NCBI RefSeq assembly: GCF_013375555.1
Contig: NZ_JABXWB010000001.1
Coordinates: 248,001 to 312,000 of the forward strand
Length of the DNA stretch: 64,000 nucleotides
Source of the DNA: Sphingobium sp. EM0848
GTDB lineage: Bacteria > Pseudomonadota > Alphaproteobacteria > Sphingomonadales > Sphingomonadaceae
Direction of reading: 5' to 3'
The notes under the pieces are model-generated. The model was not told the origin of the DNA and ran no database searches. It was given only the letters and a program-made list of their open reading frames with translations. The translations under genes were made by a program, and so were the position numbers. How positions within the stretch are numbered: position 1 is the first letter of the stretch; every line of letters begins with the position of its first letter. Positions 45,282 to 53,936 of this stretch are shown in pieces.

Positions 45282-45572
45282 ATGCCTCTTCAGAACCGCG
45301 TGACACCCTTTGGCGATGTCGTCGCGATTGCCCAGCGCGGTCTGTTCACGGGCAATCGCGGCATCATTCACGCCCCCTTGAACAAAAGGCTGCTGAAGCG
45401 GCGTTGGACCGGCAAGGCGTGGCCGATCTGCACCTGCGATTTCAAGGGGCGCCGCCGCGATGTGATGGGTGGGCGAAGCTGGACGGAATTGTTCTTTTTC
45501 GATGAGGCGGTCGCGGTCGCCGCTGGCTATCGCGTCACTGTTCATCCTTCGGTCGGGGCGCGTCATGCGTGA
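45282..45572 (+). CDS. Conserved hypothetical protein, C-terminally truncated
   Basis: The protein has 96 residues, beginning 'MPLQNRVTPFGDVVAIAQRG' with 'NRGIIHAP', 'RRWTGKAW' and 'RDVMGGRSWTELFFFDEA' later. This matches, from memory, the N-terminal part of a conserved proteobacterial protein of about 170 residues found near DNA-repair genes. The expected Cys-rich continuation after 'AAGYR' is missing; the frame ends inside the start of alkB with an eight-base overlap. It is probably the shortened remains of the gene, though it may still be translated and coupled to alkB. Confidence 0.6.
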   Translation: MPLQNRVTPFGDVVAIAQRGLFTGNRGIIHAPLNKRLLKRRWTGKAWPICTCDFKGRRRDVMGGRSWTELFFFDEAVAVAAGYRVTVHPSVGARHA

Positions 45573-46215
45573 CCTGTTTGAAGGGCATTTTGCCGCCGAA
45601 CCGGCGGCGGAGGGGATGGGGGAGGGTGCCGTCCTGCTGCGTGGTCTTGCGCGCGACTGTGCGGCTGATCTGCTCGGCGCGCTGCACGATATCCTCGAAG
45701 TTTCGCCTTTCCGGCATATGGTGACGCCCGGTGGCTACAGCATGTCGGTCGCACTGACCAATTGCGGCGCGGCAGGATGGATCACCGATCGCAGCGGCTA
45801 TCGCTACGGCGCGACCGATCCGCTGACGGGATCGTCATGGCCCGCCATGCCGGATTGCTTCCTTGCACTAGCCGCGACGGCTGCCGAAGCGGCTGGCTAT
45901 GTCGGGTTCCGGCCCGATGCCTGTCTCATCAACCGCTATGTTCCGGGCGCCCGGCTGTCGCTCCATCAGGATCGCAACGAACGCGATTTTGCGCATCCGA
46001 TCGTCTCGGTTTCGCTGGGTCTGCCGGCGACCTTCCTCTTCGGGGGATTGAAACGCAGCGATCCGGTCCGGCGATTCCTGCTCGGGCATGGTGATGTCGC
46101 CGTCTGGGGCGGGCCGTCCCGCCTCCGCTTTCATGGTGTCGCGGACCTCAAGGACGGCGACCATGACGTGCTTGGCCGGCAACGCATCAATCTCACCTTC
46201 CGGCGCGCGCTCTGA
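45565..46215 (+). CDS. alkB: AlkB, 2-oxoglutarate/Fe(II) DNA demethylase
   Basis: The protein has 216 residues from ATG 45565, the same length as E. coli AlkB. The iron ligands are H134-Q-D136 and H190 (RLRFHGV), and the 2-oxoglutarate arginines are R207 and R213 in 'RINLTFR'. 'NRYVPGARLSLHQDRNERD' is the family hallmark. It oxidatively removes methyl groups from 1-methyladenine and 3-methylcytosine. The next genes are a methylguanine methyltransferase and another 2OG oxygenase, making an alkylation-repair group. Confidence 0.92.
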   Translation: MRDLFEGHFAAEPAAEGMGEGAVLLRGLARDCAADLLGALHDILEVSPFRHMVTPGGYSMSVALTNCGAAGWITDRSGYRYGATDPLTGSSWPAMPDCFLALAATAAEAAGYVGFRPDACLINRYVPGARLSLHQDRNERDFAHPIVSVSLGLPATFLFGGLKRSDPVRRFLLGHGDVAVWGGPSRLRFHGVADLKDGDHDVLGRQRINLTFRRAL

Positions 46216-46455
46216 TGGCGCCGCATGGCCCCGATACCCGTGCCATGCGGCATATTCCGCCCCGGTTTCTCGCGAACAGTGAAATCCGCGTGAACCTGTT
46301 TTCAGGTGAGGTGTTCCTGTTTGTCACAAGCGGAATGCCGCGGATGGCATGAGGAACCGGCAGATCGTTTCCGATTCAAAAGCAAGGACCGGAGTTCGCG
46401 CGATGCCCTGACAGTCCAACTCTTCGCCTATCGAAACAGGAAAGGAGTGATCGCA

Positions 46456-47010
46456 ATGAATATCATGGTTTCAGACCGGGTGCCGGACGCGCGCGCCGCC
46501 ATGAAGGCAGGTGAGCCGATTGCCTATTCGACGGCCTCCTCGGCCTTCGGCTTGCTGTTGGTCGCGCGAAGCGCCGCAGGTGTCTGCTCAATCCAGATCG
46601 GTGAGGATCGCCAGACCCTCGAAGCCGAACTGGTGGCCGCGTTCCCGAATGCCCGGCTGGTCATGGATCATGGCGCCGTCAGCGAGGATATCGGCAAAGT
46701 CATGCGTTTCATCGAGACGCCCGCCGCGGGGCTCAACCTCAAGCTCGATATGCGCGGAACGCCGTTTCAGCGGAAGGTCTGGGACATGCTGCGCACCATT
46801 CCGGCGGGCGTGACGGTCAGCTATAATGAGCTTGCCGAACGCCTTGGTGAACCGGGCGCGGCTCGTGCGGTCGCGAGCGCCTGTGCGGCCAACAAACTTG
46901 CGCTTGCGGTGCCATGCCATCGGGTGGTGCGGAGCGATGGCAATCTCGCCGGTTTCCGCTGGGGGATCGAACGCAAGCGCCACCTGCTCGACAGGGAGGT
47001 TGCGGCGTGA
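46456..47010 (+). CDS. Methylated-DNA-[protein]-cysteine S-methyltransferase (Ada C-terminal type)
   Basis: The protein has 184 residues from ATG 46456, with AAGGAG eight bases upstream. The active site is 'AVPCHRVV' with Cys154, preceded by 'GTPFQRKVWDMLRTIPAG' and 'YNELAERLGEPGAARAVA'. It transfers the methyl of O6-methylguanine to the Cys. The length and first 80 residues resemble the C-terminal part of Ada, without the zinc and AraC-type halves, so it cannot act as the Ada regulator. The stop overlaps the following 2OG-oxygenase start (TGATG). Confidence 0.9.
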   Translation: MNIMVSDRVPDARAAMKAGEPIAYSTASSAFGLLLVARSAAGVCSIQIGEDRQTLEAELVAAFPNARLVMDHGAVSEDIGKVMRFIETPAAGLNLKLDMRGTPFQRKVWDMLRTIPAGVTVSYNELAERLGEPGAARAVASACAANKLALAVPCHRVVRSDGNLAGFRWGIERKRHLLDREVAA

Positions 47011-47744
47011 TGGCTCTCCTTCAGGCTCCAGTCGGTTCGACCGTGGAGGATCGCGTTGCCGCCTATGACTGGCCGGCGATCATGAAGGAACTCGACGGAT
47101 TTGGCTGCGCGATCCTGCCGAAACTGCTTTCGGCCGAGCAATGCCGCGCAATGGCGGCGCTCTATCCGGACGAGAGCCATTTCCGCAGCCGCGTCATCAT
47201 GGGCCGTCATGGTTTCGGCAAGGGCGAGTATCGCTATTTCCGCTATCCGCTCCCCGATCTGGTCGGCGATCTGCGAACGGCGATCTACCCCCACCTTGCC
47301 GACCTCGCCAATCGCTGGAACGAACGGATGGCGGCGGGGCAACGCTATCCGGCGGACCATGCCGCCTATCTCGCGCAGTGCCGTGAAGCCGGACAGACGC
47401 GGCCCACGCCCTTGATGCTTCAATATGGACCGGGCGACTATAACTGCCTGCATCAGGACCTGTACGGCGATCTTGTCTTCCCGATTCAGATCGCGATCCT
47501 GCTGTCGGAGCCGGGGGAGGATTTCACCGGCGGCGAGTTCATACTCACCGAACAGCGTCCGCGCATGCAGAGCAGGGCCGAGGTGGTGCCGCTTCGACAG
47601 GGCGATGCGGTCGCCTTCGCGGTCCACAACCGTCCGGTCCAGGGGACAAGGGGAAGCTATCGCGTGAACATGCGCCATGGGGTGAGCCGGCTGCGCTCCG
47701 GCCAGCGCCACACTGTCGGGATCAGCTTCCACGATGCCCCATAG
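47010..47744 (+). CDS. 2OG-Fe(II) oxygenase of the ada/alk repair neighbourhood
   Basis: The protein has 244 residues; the ATG overlaps the methyltransferase stop. The iron ligands are H148-Q-D150 ('YNCLHQDLYG') and H223 ('MRHGVSRL'), with R233 for 2-oxoglutarate. Proteins of this type are a frequent third member beside Ada and AlkB-like genes in Proteobacteria, and the substrate is not established. It is probably involved in oxidative removal of alkyl lesions, inferred from neighbours. No promoter is visible between it and the methyltransferase. Confidence 0.85.
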   Translation: MALLQAPVGSTVEDRVAAYDWPAIMKELDGFGCAILPKLLSAEQCRAMAALYPDESHFRSRVIMGRHGFGKGEYRYFRYPLPDLVGDLRTAIYPHLADLANRWNERMAAGQRYPADHAAYLAQCREAGQTRPTPLMLQYGPGDYNCLHQDLYGDLVFPIQIAILLSEPGEDFTGGEFILTEQRPRMQSRAEVVPLRQGDAVAFAVHNRPVQGTRGSYRVNMRHGVSRLRSGQRHTVGISFHDAP

Positions 47745-47916
47745 CTGATGATCGACAGATGCCGTAAGCGCAGCAGCGGGCGAGCCGGTGCTGACAGGCG
47801 TTGCCGGTCAAGGTCAATCCGAACTCGACTTCCGATAATTCGGGGGATGCTCCTCAGGCGAGATAGGCGTAATTTATCAGTCAATTATCATCATAGCCTG
47901 AATAAGGGAGCAATCT

Positions 47917-50900
47917 GTGTCGGGTTGGCAATTCTGGATCGATCGGGGCGGCACGTTCACGGACATTATAGGCCGTTCGCCCGATGGCGTGATAGCCACG
48001 AAGAAGCTGCTGAGCGAGGACCCCGCCCGCTATCGCGACGCGGCGACCGCTGGCATTCGCAGCATGCTGGGTCTGGAGCCGGACGCGGATATCCCACCCG
48101 GCCTCGTCACGGAAGTGCGGCTGGGGACAACCGTCGCCACCAATGCGCTGCTGGAGCGCAAAGGCGCCCGGACCTTGCTGTTGGTGGATCGGGGCATGCG
48201 GGACCTGCTGCGCATCGGGCATCAGTCGCGTCCGGCGCTTTTCGATCTCGATATCCATTTGCCTTCCCAACTCTATGAGGCGGTTGAAGAGGTCGGCGGG
48301 CGTATCGCCATGGATGGATCAAGCCTGGGCGCCCTTGATGAAGATGAGGTTCGGGCAATGCTGGACGATTATCGTCAGCGTGGCTTCGAAGCATGCGCGA
48401 TTGCGCTGATCCACGCCTGGAAATATCCCGCAAACGAACTCCGCCTCAGCCGGATCGCCCGCGCCGCGGGTTTTGCGCAAGTGTCGGTCAGCCATGAGAT
48501 CAACCGCATGGTCGGCCTTGTCGCGCGGGCGAGCACCACGGTTGCCGATGCCTATCTGTCGCCCGTCCTGCGCCGCTATGTGAATCAGGTGGTGGCCGAG
48601 CTTGGCCCGGTGCCGCTCTATTTCATGCAGTCCAACGGCGGCCTTGTGCCGGCCGGGAATTTTCAGGGGAAGGACGCGCTTCTTTCCGGTCCCGCGGGCG
48701 GGGTCGTCGGCGCGGCGCATACGGCGGCGGAGGTCGACGAGAAGCGGATTATCGCCTTCGACATGGGAGGGACATCCACGGACGTCGCCCTTTTCGCCGG
48801 TGAATATGAACGGACGCTCGATACCGAACTGGACGGCGTCCCGTTGCGCGTCCCGATGATGGCCATCGATACGGTGGCCGCGGGCGGCGGATCGATCCTG
48901 TCCTTCGACGGTGTGCGTTTCCAGGTCGGGCCGGAGAGCGGGGGCGCCAAGCCCGGACCTCTTGCCTACCGTAACGGCGGGCGGTTGACCGTCACGGATG
49001 CCAATATCCGCTGCGGGAAGATATTGGCCGCGCGCTTCCCCGCAACATTCGGCGCAAACGGCTCGGACCCGCTGGATGTGGAAGCTGTGAAGCGCGCCTT
49101 CGACATGCTGGCTGGTCAGGTTTCGGACCCCGAAGCTCGCAATGTGGCAGAAGGGTTCCTGAAGATCGCGGTCGCCCAGATGGCCGGTGCGATCAAGCGC
49201 GTGGCGTTGGCCCGGGGGCAGGATGTCACCGCCTTCACACTCCAATGCTATGGCGGTGCGGGCGGGCAGCATGCCTGTCTTGTGGCCGAGGAACTCGGCA
49301 TGTCGCGCGTGCTGATCGACCCGCTTGCCGGTGTCCTGTCCGCCTATGGCATTGGCGTCGCCAAGGAAGCGCATCTGCGACAGCAGGCGGTGCAGGAAGT
49401 GCTGACGACAGAGGTACGCGAACGCGTGGGCGCACTGGCAGACCGGCTGTTTGACGAATGTGCCGGCCATTTTGCCGATGTCCGTGCAGAGCTACTGGAG
49501 CGCTGCGTCACGGTTCAGCTTCGCTATGACGGGACGGACACGACGCTGGACGTGGCTCTGGGCGACATCGCGTCGATGCGCACTGCTTTTGAGGATATGC
49601 ACCGGGCACGCTTCGGTTTCGCGACGCCTGATCGCCCCCTGATCGTCGATGCCGTCATGGTGGAAGCGCTTCGCGGTCGTCCGGCTGTCGCGCGGCGGGT
49701 GCCAGCCTCTTCCCGTATGGCGGAGCCCGTCGATGAAACCGAAATCTGGACACATGGGCGGGCGTGGAAGACGTTGGTCTATGAGCGGGAGGATCTTGGC
49801 GTCGGCGCGACCGTCACCGGCCCCGCCATCATCTGCGAGTCCATTGGAACCATCGTGGTGGAGCCGGGCTGGCGCGCGCAGATATGTGAGAATGGCGCGG
49901 TCATTCTGACACGGGGATCGGCGGGCGTAGAGGAACGGCAATTGTCCGAACCCGTGCTGATCGAACTGTTCAACAGCATGTTCACGAGCATTGCCGAACA
50001 GATGGGCGCGGTGCTCCAGAATACGTCGACAAGCGTCAACATAAAGGAACGGCTGGATTTTTCCTGCGCGCTCTTCGATGCCGAAGGGGGCCTCATCGCC
50101 AATGCTCCGCATGTGCCGGTGCATCTGGGTGCGATGGGAGAGAGTGTGCGGACGGTCATTGCAAGCCGGGAAGGTTCGTTTCGGCGCGGGGACGCCATCG
50201 TCCTCAACAACCCCTTCAATGGCGGGACCCATCTGCCGGACGTGACCGTCGTCACGCCTGTGTTCGATTGCGACGGGGATCGTCCCCGCTTCTTCGTCGC
50301 CAACCGGGCGCATCATGCCGATATCGGGGGCAGCGTGCCGGGATCGACCCCGCCAAACTCGCGCTCGCTCGCCGAAGAGGGCGTGGTGATCGACAATTTC
50401 CTGCTGCTGCGGGATGGCCTGCTTCAGGAAGACGCGCTCCGCACCCTGTTGGGTTCCGGCCCTTATCCGGCGCGCAATGTCGATGGCAATATCGCCGATC
50501 TGAAGGCGCAACTTGCCGCCAATGCCGCCGGAGCGCGGGAGATCGAAACGCTCGCCACCCGGCAGGGATGGGATCAGGTCGAACTCTACGCCGCCCGCGT
50601 CATGGACTTTGGCGAGGAATGCGTCCGCCGCGTCATCGCGAAGATAAAGCCGAGCAGCTTTGATTACCGGATGGATGACGGGAGCATGCTGCGCGTTGAC
50701 ATCAGGCCGGACCCGGTCACGCGCAGCGCGGTCATCGATTTCACGGGAACCAGCGATCAGCGGGACGGCAATTTCAACGCGCCCAGGGCGATCACCCAGG
50801 CGGTGGTGCTCTATGTTTTCCGCTGCATGGTCGGCATATCCATCCCGCTCAATGAAGGGTGTCTGCGTCCGCTGACGATCGTCAGCCCCGATGGCAGCTT

Positions 50901-51480
50901 CCTGGCGCCCGAACCCGGCCGGGCCGTCGTGGCGGGCAACACCGAAGTCAGTCAGGCGGTCTGCAACGCCATGCTGGGCGCTCTGGGCGCCGCATCGGCA
51001 TCGCAGGCGACCATGAACAACCTGTTGTTCGGCAATGAACGCTTCCAATATTATGAGACGATCTGCGGAGGCACCGGGGCCGGGCCGGGTTTCGCGGGGA
51101 CCGGCCCGGTGCATAGCCATATGACCAACACCCGCATCACCGATCCTGAAATCCTTGAGCTTCGCTATCCCGTTCGTCTGGAGCAGTTCGGGGTTCGTCC
51201 GGAATCCGGGGGGAAGGGGCAATGGCGCGGCGGCGACGGGGCCGTTCGACGGATACGCGCGCTGGAGCCGCTGACGCTTTCCTTCATCGGGTCCCGACGC
51301 ACCGTCGCGCCGTTCGGGTTGATGGGCGGAGAGGATGGCGCGACGGGCCGGCAATGGATCGAGCGCGCCGATGGGCAGGTAGAGATGGTGCCGGGAGTCG
51401 TCGAAGCCGATTTGCAGCCCGGCGATCAGATCGTCATCGAAACGCCGGGCGGCGGTGGCTACGGCAACGCTGAAAACTGA
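47917..51480 (+). CDS. 5-oxoprolinase (ATP-dependent), fused HyuA-HyuB type
   Basis: The protein has 1187 residues from GTG 47917, with AAGGGAG upstream, near the length of eukaryotic 5-oxoprolinase. The N-half is HyuA-like: 'DRGGTFTDI' (phosphate loop 1), 'FDMGGTSTDVALF', 'AAGGGSILSFDG'. The second half, from about residue 690, is HyuB-like: 'NIKERLDFSCALFD' then 'NAPHVPVHLGAM', 'NNPFNGGTHLPDV', ending 'IETPGGGGYG'. It opens 5-oxoproline (pyroglutamate) to glutamate with ATP. It stands alone, convergent to astD, next to genes feeding glutamate and 2-oxoglutarate. A hydantoinase is the alternative, but the fusion and 'NIKERLDFSCALF' favour oxoprolinase. Confidence 0.85.
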   Translation: MSGWQFWIDRGGTFTDIIGRSPDGVIATKKLLSEDPARYRDAATAGIRSMLGLEPDADIPPGLVTEVRLGTTVATNALLERKGARTLLLVDRGMRDLLRIGHQSRPALFDLDIHLPSQLYEAVEEVGGRIAMDGSSLGALDEDEVRAMLDDYRQRGFEACAIALIHAWKYPANELRLSRIARAAGFAQVSVSHEINRMVGLVARASTTVADAYLSPVLRRYVNQVVAELGPVPLYFMQSNGGLVPAGNFQGKDALLSGPAGGVVGAAHTAAEVDEKRIIAFDMGGTSTDVALFAGEYERTLDTELDGVPLRVPMMAIDTVAAGGGSILSFDGVRFQVGPESGGAKPGPLAYRNGGRLTVTDANIRCGKILAARFPATFGANGSDPLDVEAVKRAFDMLAGQVSDPEARNVAEGFLKIAVAQMAGAIKRVALARGQDVTAFTLQCYGGAGGQHACLVAEELGMSRVLIDPLAGVLSAYGIGVAKEAHLRQQAVQEVLTTEVRERVGALADRLFDECAGHFADVRAELLERCVTVQLRYDGTDTTLDVALGDIASMRTAFEDMHRARFGFATPDRPLIVDAVMVEALRGRPAVARRVPASSRMAEPVDETEIWTHGRAWKTLVYEREDLGVGATVTGPAIICESIGTIVVEPGWRAQICENGAVILTRGSAGVEERQLSEPVLIELFNSMFTSIAEQMGAVLQNTSTSVNIKERLDFSCALFDAEGGLIANAPHVPVHLGAMGESVRTVIASREGSFRRGDAIVLNNPFNGGTHLPDVTVVTPVFDCDGDRPRFFVANRAHHADIGGSVPGSTPPNSRSLAEEGVVIDNFLLLRDGLLQEDALRTLLGSGPYPARNVDGNIADLKAQLAANAAGAREIETLATRQGWDQVELYAARVMDFGEECVRRVIAKIKPSSFDYRMDDGSMLRVDIRPDPVTRSAVIDFTGTSDQRDGNFNAPRAITQAVVLYVFRCMVGISIPLNEGCLRPLTIVSPDGSFLAPEPGRAVVAGNTEVSQAVCNAMLGALGAASASQATMNNLLFGNERFQYYETICGGTGAGPGFAGTGPVHSHMTNTRITDPEILELRYPVRLEQFGVRPESGGKGQWRGGDGAVRRIRALEPLTLSFIGSRRTVAPFGLMGGEDGATGRQWIERADGQVEMVPGVVEADLQPGDQIVIETPGGGGYGNAEN

Positions 51481-51486
51481 GCATGG

Positions 51487-51516
51487 GGAAACCGGGCATT
51501 GGCGATGCCCGGTTCC
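51487..51516. terminator. Bidirectional hairpin between oxoprolinase and astD
   Basis: A ten-pair stem AACCGGGCAT / ATGCCCGGTT with loop TGGCG, extendable by GGA/TCC with one bulge, fills the 46-base convergent gap. T-runs are short, but the placement is typical of a shared terminator. Confidence 0.6.
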
Positions 51517-51526
51517 TCCCGCACGG

Positions 51527-52939
51527 TCATGCCATGCCGGGAATGGCCAGCGCTTCGATATTGGCGGCTTCAAAACTGGCTGCGGGAAAGGCGCAATAGT
51601 CGGCGGCGTAATAGGCACTGGGTCGGTGGTTGCCGGATTCGCCAAGGCCGCCAAAGGGCATGGCGGAGGCGGCGCCGGTGGTCGGCCGGTTCCAATTGAC
51701 GACGCCCGCCCGGATTTCGGTGCTGAACCGGTCCCAGAGCCGGTCGTCCGACGATATCAGCCCTGCCGACAGGCCAAAGGCGGTGGCATTCGCGGCCCGC
51801 ATGGCGGCGTCGAAATCGGGCACCCGGATGATCTGCAATACCGGGGCGAAGATTTCCGCATCGGGCACGGCAACGCCCGTTACGTCAAGGATGGCGGCTG
51901 ACATGAAGGCTTCGCTGCGTCCGTCCGGGCGACCCGCCGACAACAGGCTGCGCGCGCCTGCCGCGATGAGCGCATCGGTCCTGCTGCGCGCATGGGTGGC
52001 GGCCCGGCCGGAAATCAACGGTCCCATGAAGGAATTCGCGGGATCGTCCCATGCGCCGATGGGCAATGCCGCTGCCTGCGCAACGACGGCGGAAAGGATT
52101 TCGTCGCCCGCCTGGCCTTGGGGCAGGATCAGGCGCCGCGCGCAGGAGCAACGCTGGCCGGTGGTGATGAAGGCCGAATGGCTGACGAGCGAAGCGATGG
52201 CCTGCGCGTCGCCATCCCATGCGACCAACGGGTTGTTGCCGCCCAGTTCGATCGCCAGGATCACATGGGGACGGTCGACAAAGGCCCTGCGGAAATGGCG
52301 GCCTGCCTGTGCGGACCCGGTGAAGAGCAATCCGTCAATATCCGCCTCCACCAGTGCCGCGCCGGTTTCGCGTCCGCCTTGCACGACCTGGAAAACATGG
52401 GCTGGAAGGCCTGCCTCGGTCCAGAGCCGCGCCATCCGCTCGCCGGTCGCCGGGGTTTCCTCCGACGGCTTGAACAGCACGCAGTTGCCGGCCAGCAGGG
52501 CGGGGACGATATGTCCGTTGGGCAGGTGGCCGGGGAAATTATAGGGCCCCAGCACCGCCATCACGCCATGGGGCCGATGCCGCAGCACGGATCGGCCAAA
52601 GGGCATGGCCTGTTCGCGAAAGCCCGCCCGTTCGGCCTGTGCCGTGATCGAGATTTCGACCTTGCCGATCATCGCGGCGACCTCGCCCCGGCTGTCCCAG
52701 AGCAGCTTGCCCGTCTCGCGGGAAATCAGTGTGGCGAGATTTTCCGTCTGTTCCTTCAGCAGGGCGGCGTAGCGCCGGGCAATGGCGATCCGCTCCTCCA
52801 GCGGCGTGCGTGCCCAAGCCGGGAAGGCGGCACGGGCCCTGTCGACGGCAGCATGGCAGGCGGCGGCATCCTCTTCCTGTCCTTCCCAGAGAAGGGCGCC
52901 ATTTGCGGGGTCGATTGATCGCAGCATCATCTCATTCAC
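51527..52939 (-). CDS. astD: Succinylglutamate-semialdehyde dehydrogenase, AstD-like
   Basis: The protein has 470 residues. Aldehyde dehydrogenase residues: N134 in 'GPYNFPG', E231 in 'AIELGGNNP' and catalytic C264 in 'TTGQRCSCARR', a wording typical of AstD. It oxidises N2-succinylglutamate 5-semialdehyde to succinylglutamate in the ammonia-producing arginine pathway. The start overlaps the astA end by eight bases. It is the last gene of the operon 57581-51527. Since AstB is absent, the natural substrate may instead be a succinylated lysine- or ornithine-derived semialdehyde. Confidence 0.87.
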   Translation of the reverse strand: MNEMMLRSIDPANGALLWEGQEEDAAACHAAVDRARAAFPAWARTPLEERIAIARRYAALLKEQTENLATLISRETGKLLWDSRGEVAAMIGKVEISITAQAERAGFREQAMPFGRSVLRHRPHGVMAVLGPYNFPGHLPNGHIVPALLAGNCVLFKPSEETPATGERMARLWTEAGLPAHVFQVVQGGRETGAALVEADIDGLLFTGSAQAGRHFRRAFVDRPHVILAIELGGNNPLVAWDGDAQAIASLVSHSAFITTGQRCSCARRLILPQGQAGDEILSAVVAQAAALPIGAWDDPANSFMGPLISGRAATHARSRTDALIAAGARSLLSAGRPDGRSEAFMSAAILDVTGVAVPDAEIFAPVLQIIRVPDFDAAMRAANATAFGLSAGLISSDDRLWDRFSTEIRAGVVNWNRPTTGAASAMPFGGLGESGNHRPSAYYAADYCAFPAASFEAANIEALAIPGMA

Positions 52940-53936
52940 TCACCATCAGAATTTCACCATCGGCCACGCCCAGCGCCGCGGCCTCGGCGGCTGGCAGGAT
53001 CAGGGCGTCGTCGTGACGCTCGGCCATCGCCCGGACCGCGCGGAACCTGCCGGGCACGGTCGTCGCGACCAGCAGTGGCGCGGGCATCGCCGGTTCGCCC
53101 AGACGTGCCGGCAGTCGACGGGCGTGCCGGATGGTCGCGATAGTATCGCGGGCCGCGGTCATGGTCGGCCCGCCATCGAATATGTCGATCAGCCCGGATC
53201 GCGTGAAACCCTCCCTCTCCAGCATGCGCAGCGCGGGGACGCCATGGCGGTGCACGGCGCTGATCGCCTCACGCGCACTGGTGTCGACCAGTTCCAGATA
53301 GATTGGATGGCGCGGCGCAAGATCAAGGATGAACTGACCATCGGTCGATGTAATCATCCGATCCGCCTCCTCGAAGGGCAGGCGAAAGAATTTGCTGGCG
53401 ATGCCGTCCCAGAAGGGGCTGTTGTCCTGATCGTCGAACCAGCCGCGCAGTTCGGCCATGATCGTCGAGGCGAACCGTTCGGGCGCCGCGCCGATCAGCA
53501 TGTAACGCGCCCGCGCAAGCAGGGCACCCGCGCCGTTTTGCCGTTTCCCAGGGCGCAGGAACAGCGATCCGACTTCCGAACAGCCGCTGCATTCATTGAC
53601 GAGGACCAGCGCCTGATGGTCGAAGCGCGTGCTGGTGGCGGAGGAATATTGCGCCAGCGTCATCACGCGGAAGGAAAAATGAGGGCGGTTGATGCCGACA
53701 CCGCCCTTGACCCCTGCGATCCCGTCGATCTGGCCCGTCTCGCTGTCTTCCAGCATCAGCACATACCATGCCTGATCGGCGGGAACGTCACCGGCAAAGC
53801 TGCGTTCGGAAAGGGCCAGTCGCTGGATCAGTGTCGCCCGGTCTTCCGGCAGGCTGGTGAACCCCCTGCCGGAAAGATAGGCCAGTTCCAGCAGCGCATC
53901 GATATCGGCAGGGCCCGCCGGACGGACGAACTGCAT
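52932..53936 (-). CDS. astA: Arginine/ornithine N-succinyltransferase, AstA-like
   Basis: The protein has 334 residues. Family landmarks are 'VRPAGPADIDALLELA', 'VGSLFLRPGKRQ', 'SPFWDGIASKFFRL' and 'LIDIFDGGPTMTA'. It uses succinyl-CoA to succinylate the alpha-amino group of arginine or ornithine. It starts at the astC stop (overlap of one base) and is translationally coupled to astD. Only one AstA gene is present, as in E. coli; Pseudomonas has two subunits. The missing succinylarginine dihydrolase suggests an amino acid other than arginine is processed. Confidence 0.88.
   Translation of the reverse strand: MQFVRPAGPADIDALLELAYLSGRGFTSLPEDRATLIQRLALSERSFAGDVPADQAWYVLMLEDSETGQIDGIAGVKGGVGINRPHFSFRVMTLAQYSSATSTRFDHQALVLVNECSGCSEVGSLFLRPGKRQNGAGALLARARYMLIGAAPERFASTIMAELRGWFDDQDNSPFWDGIASKFFRLPFEEADRMITSTDGQFILDLAPRHPIYLELVDTSAREAISAVHRHGVPALRMLEREGFTRSGLIDIFDGGPTMTAARDTIATIRHARRLPARLGEPAMPAPLLVATTVPGRFRAVRAMAERHDDALILPAAEAAALGVADGEILMVSE

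Noticed and set aside
47917..51480. Hydantoinase HyuA/HyuB or acetone carboxylase as the identity
   Set aside because: The single-chain fusion of about 1190 residues and the 'NIKERLDFSCALF' block fit 5-oxoprolinase better, though substrate proof is lacking.
49492..51654. A 720-codon minus-strand frame
   Set aside because: Antisense of the 5-oxoprolinase gene, with no family resemblance.
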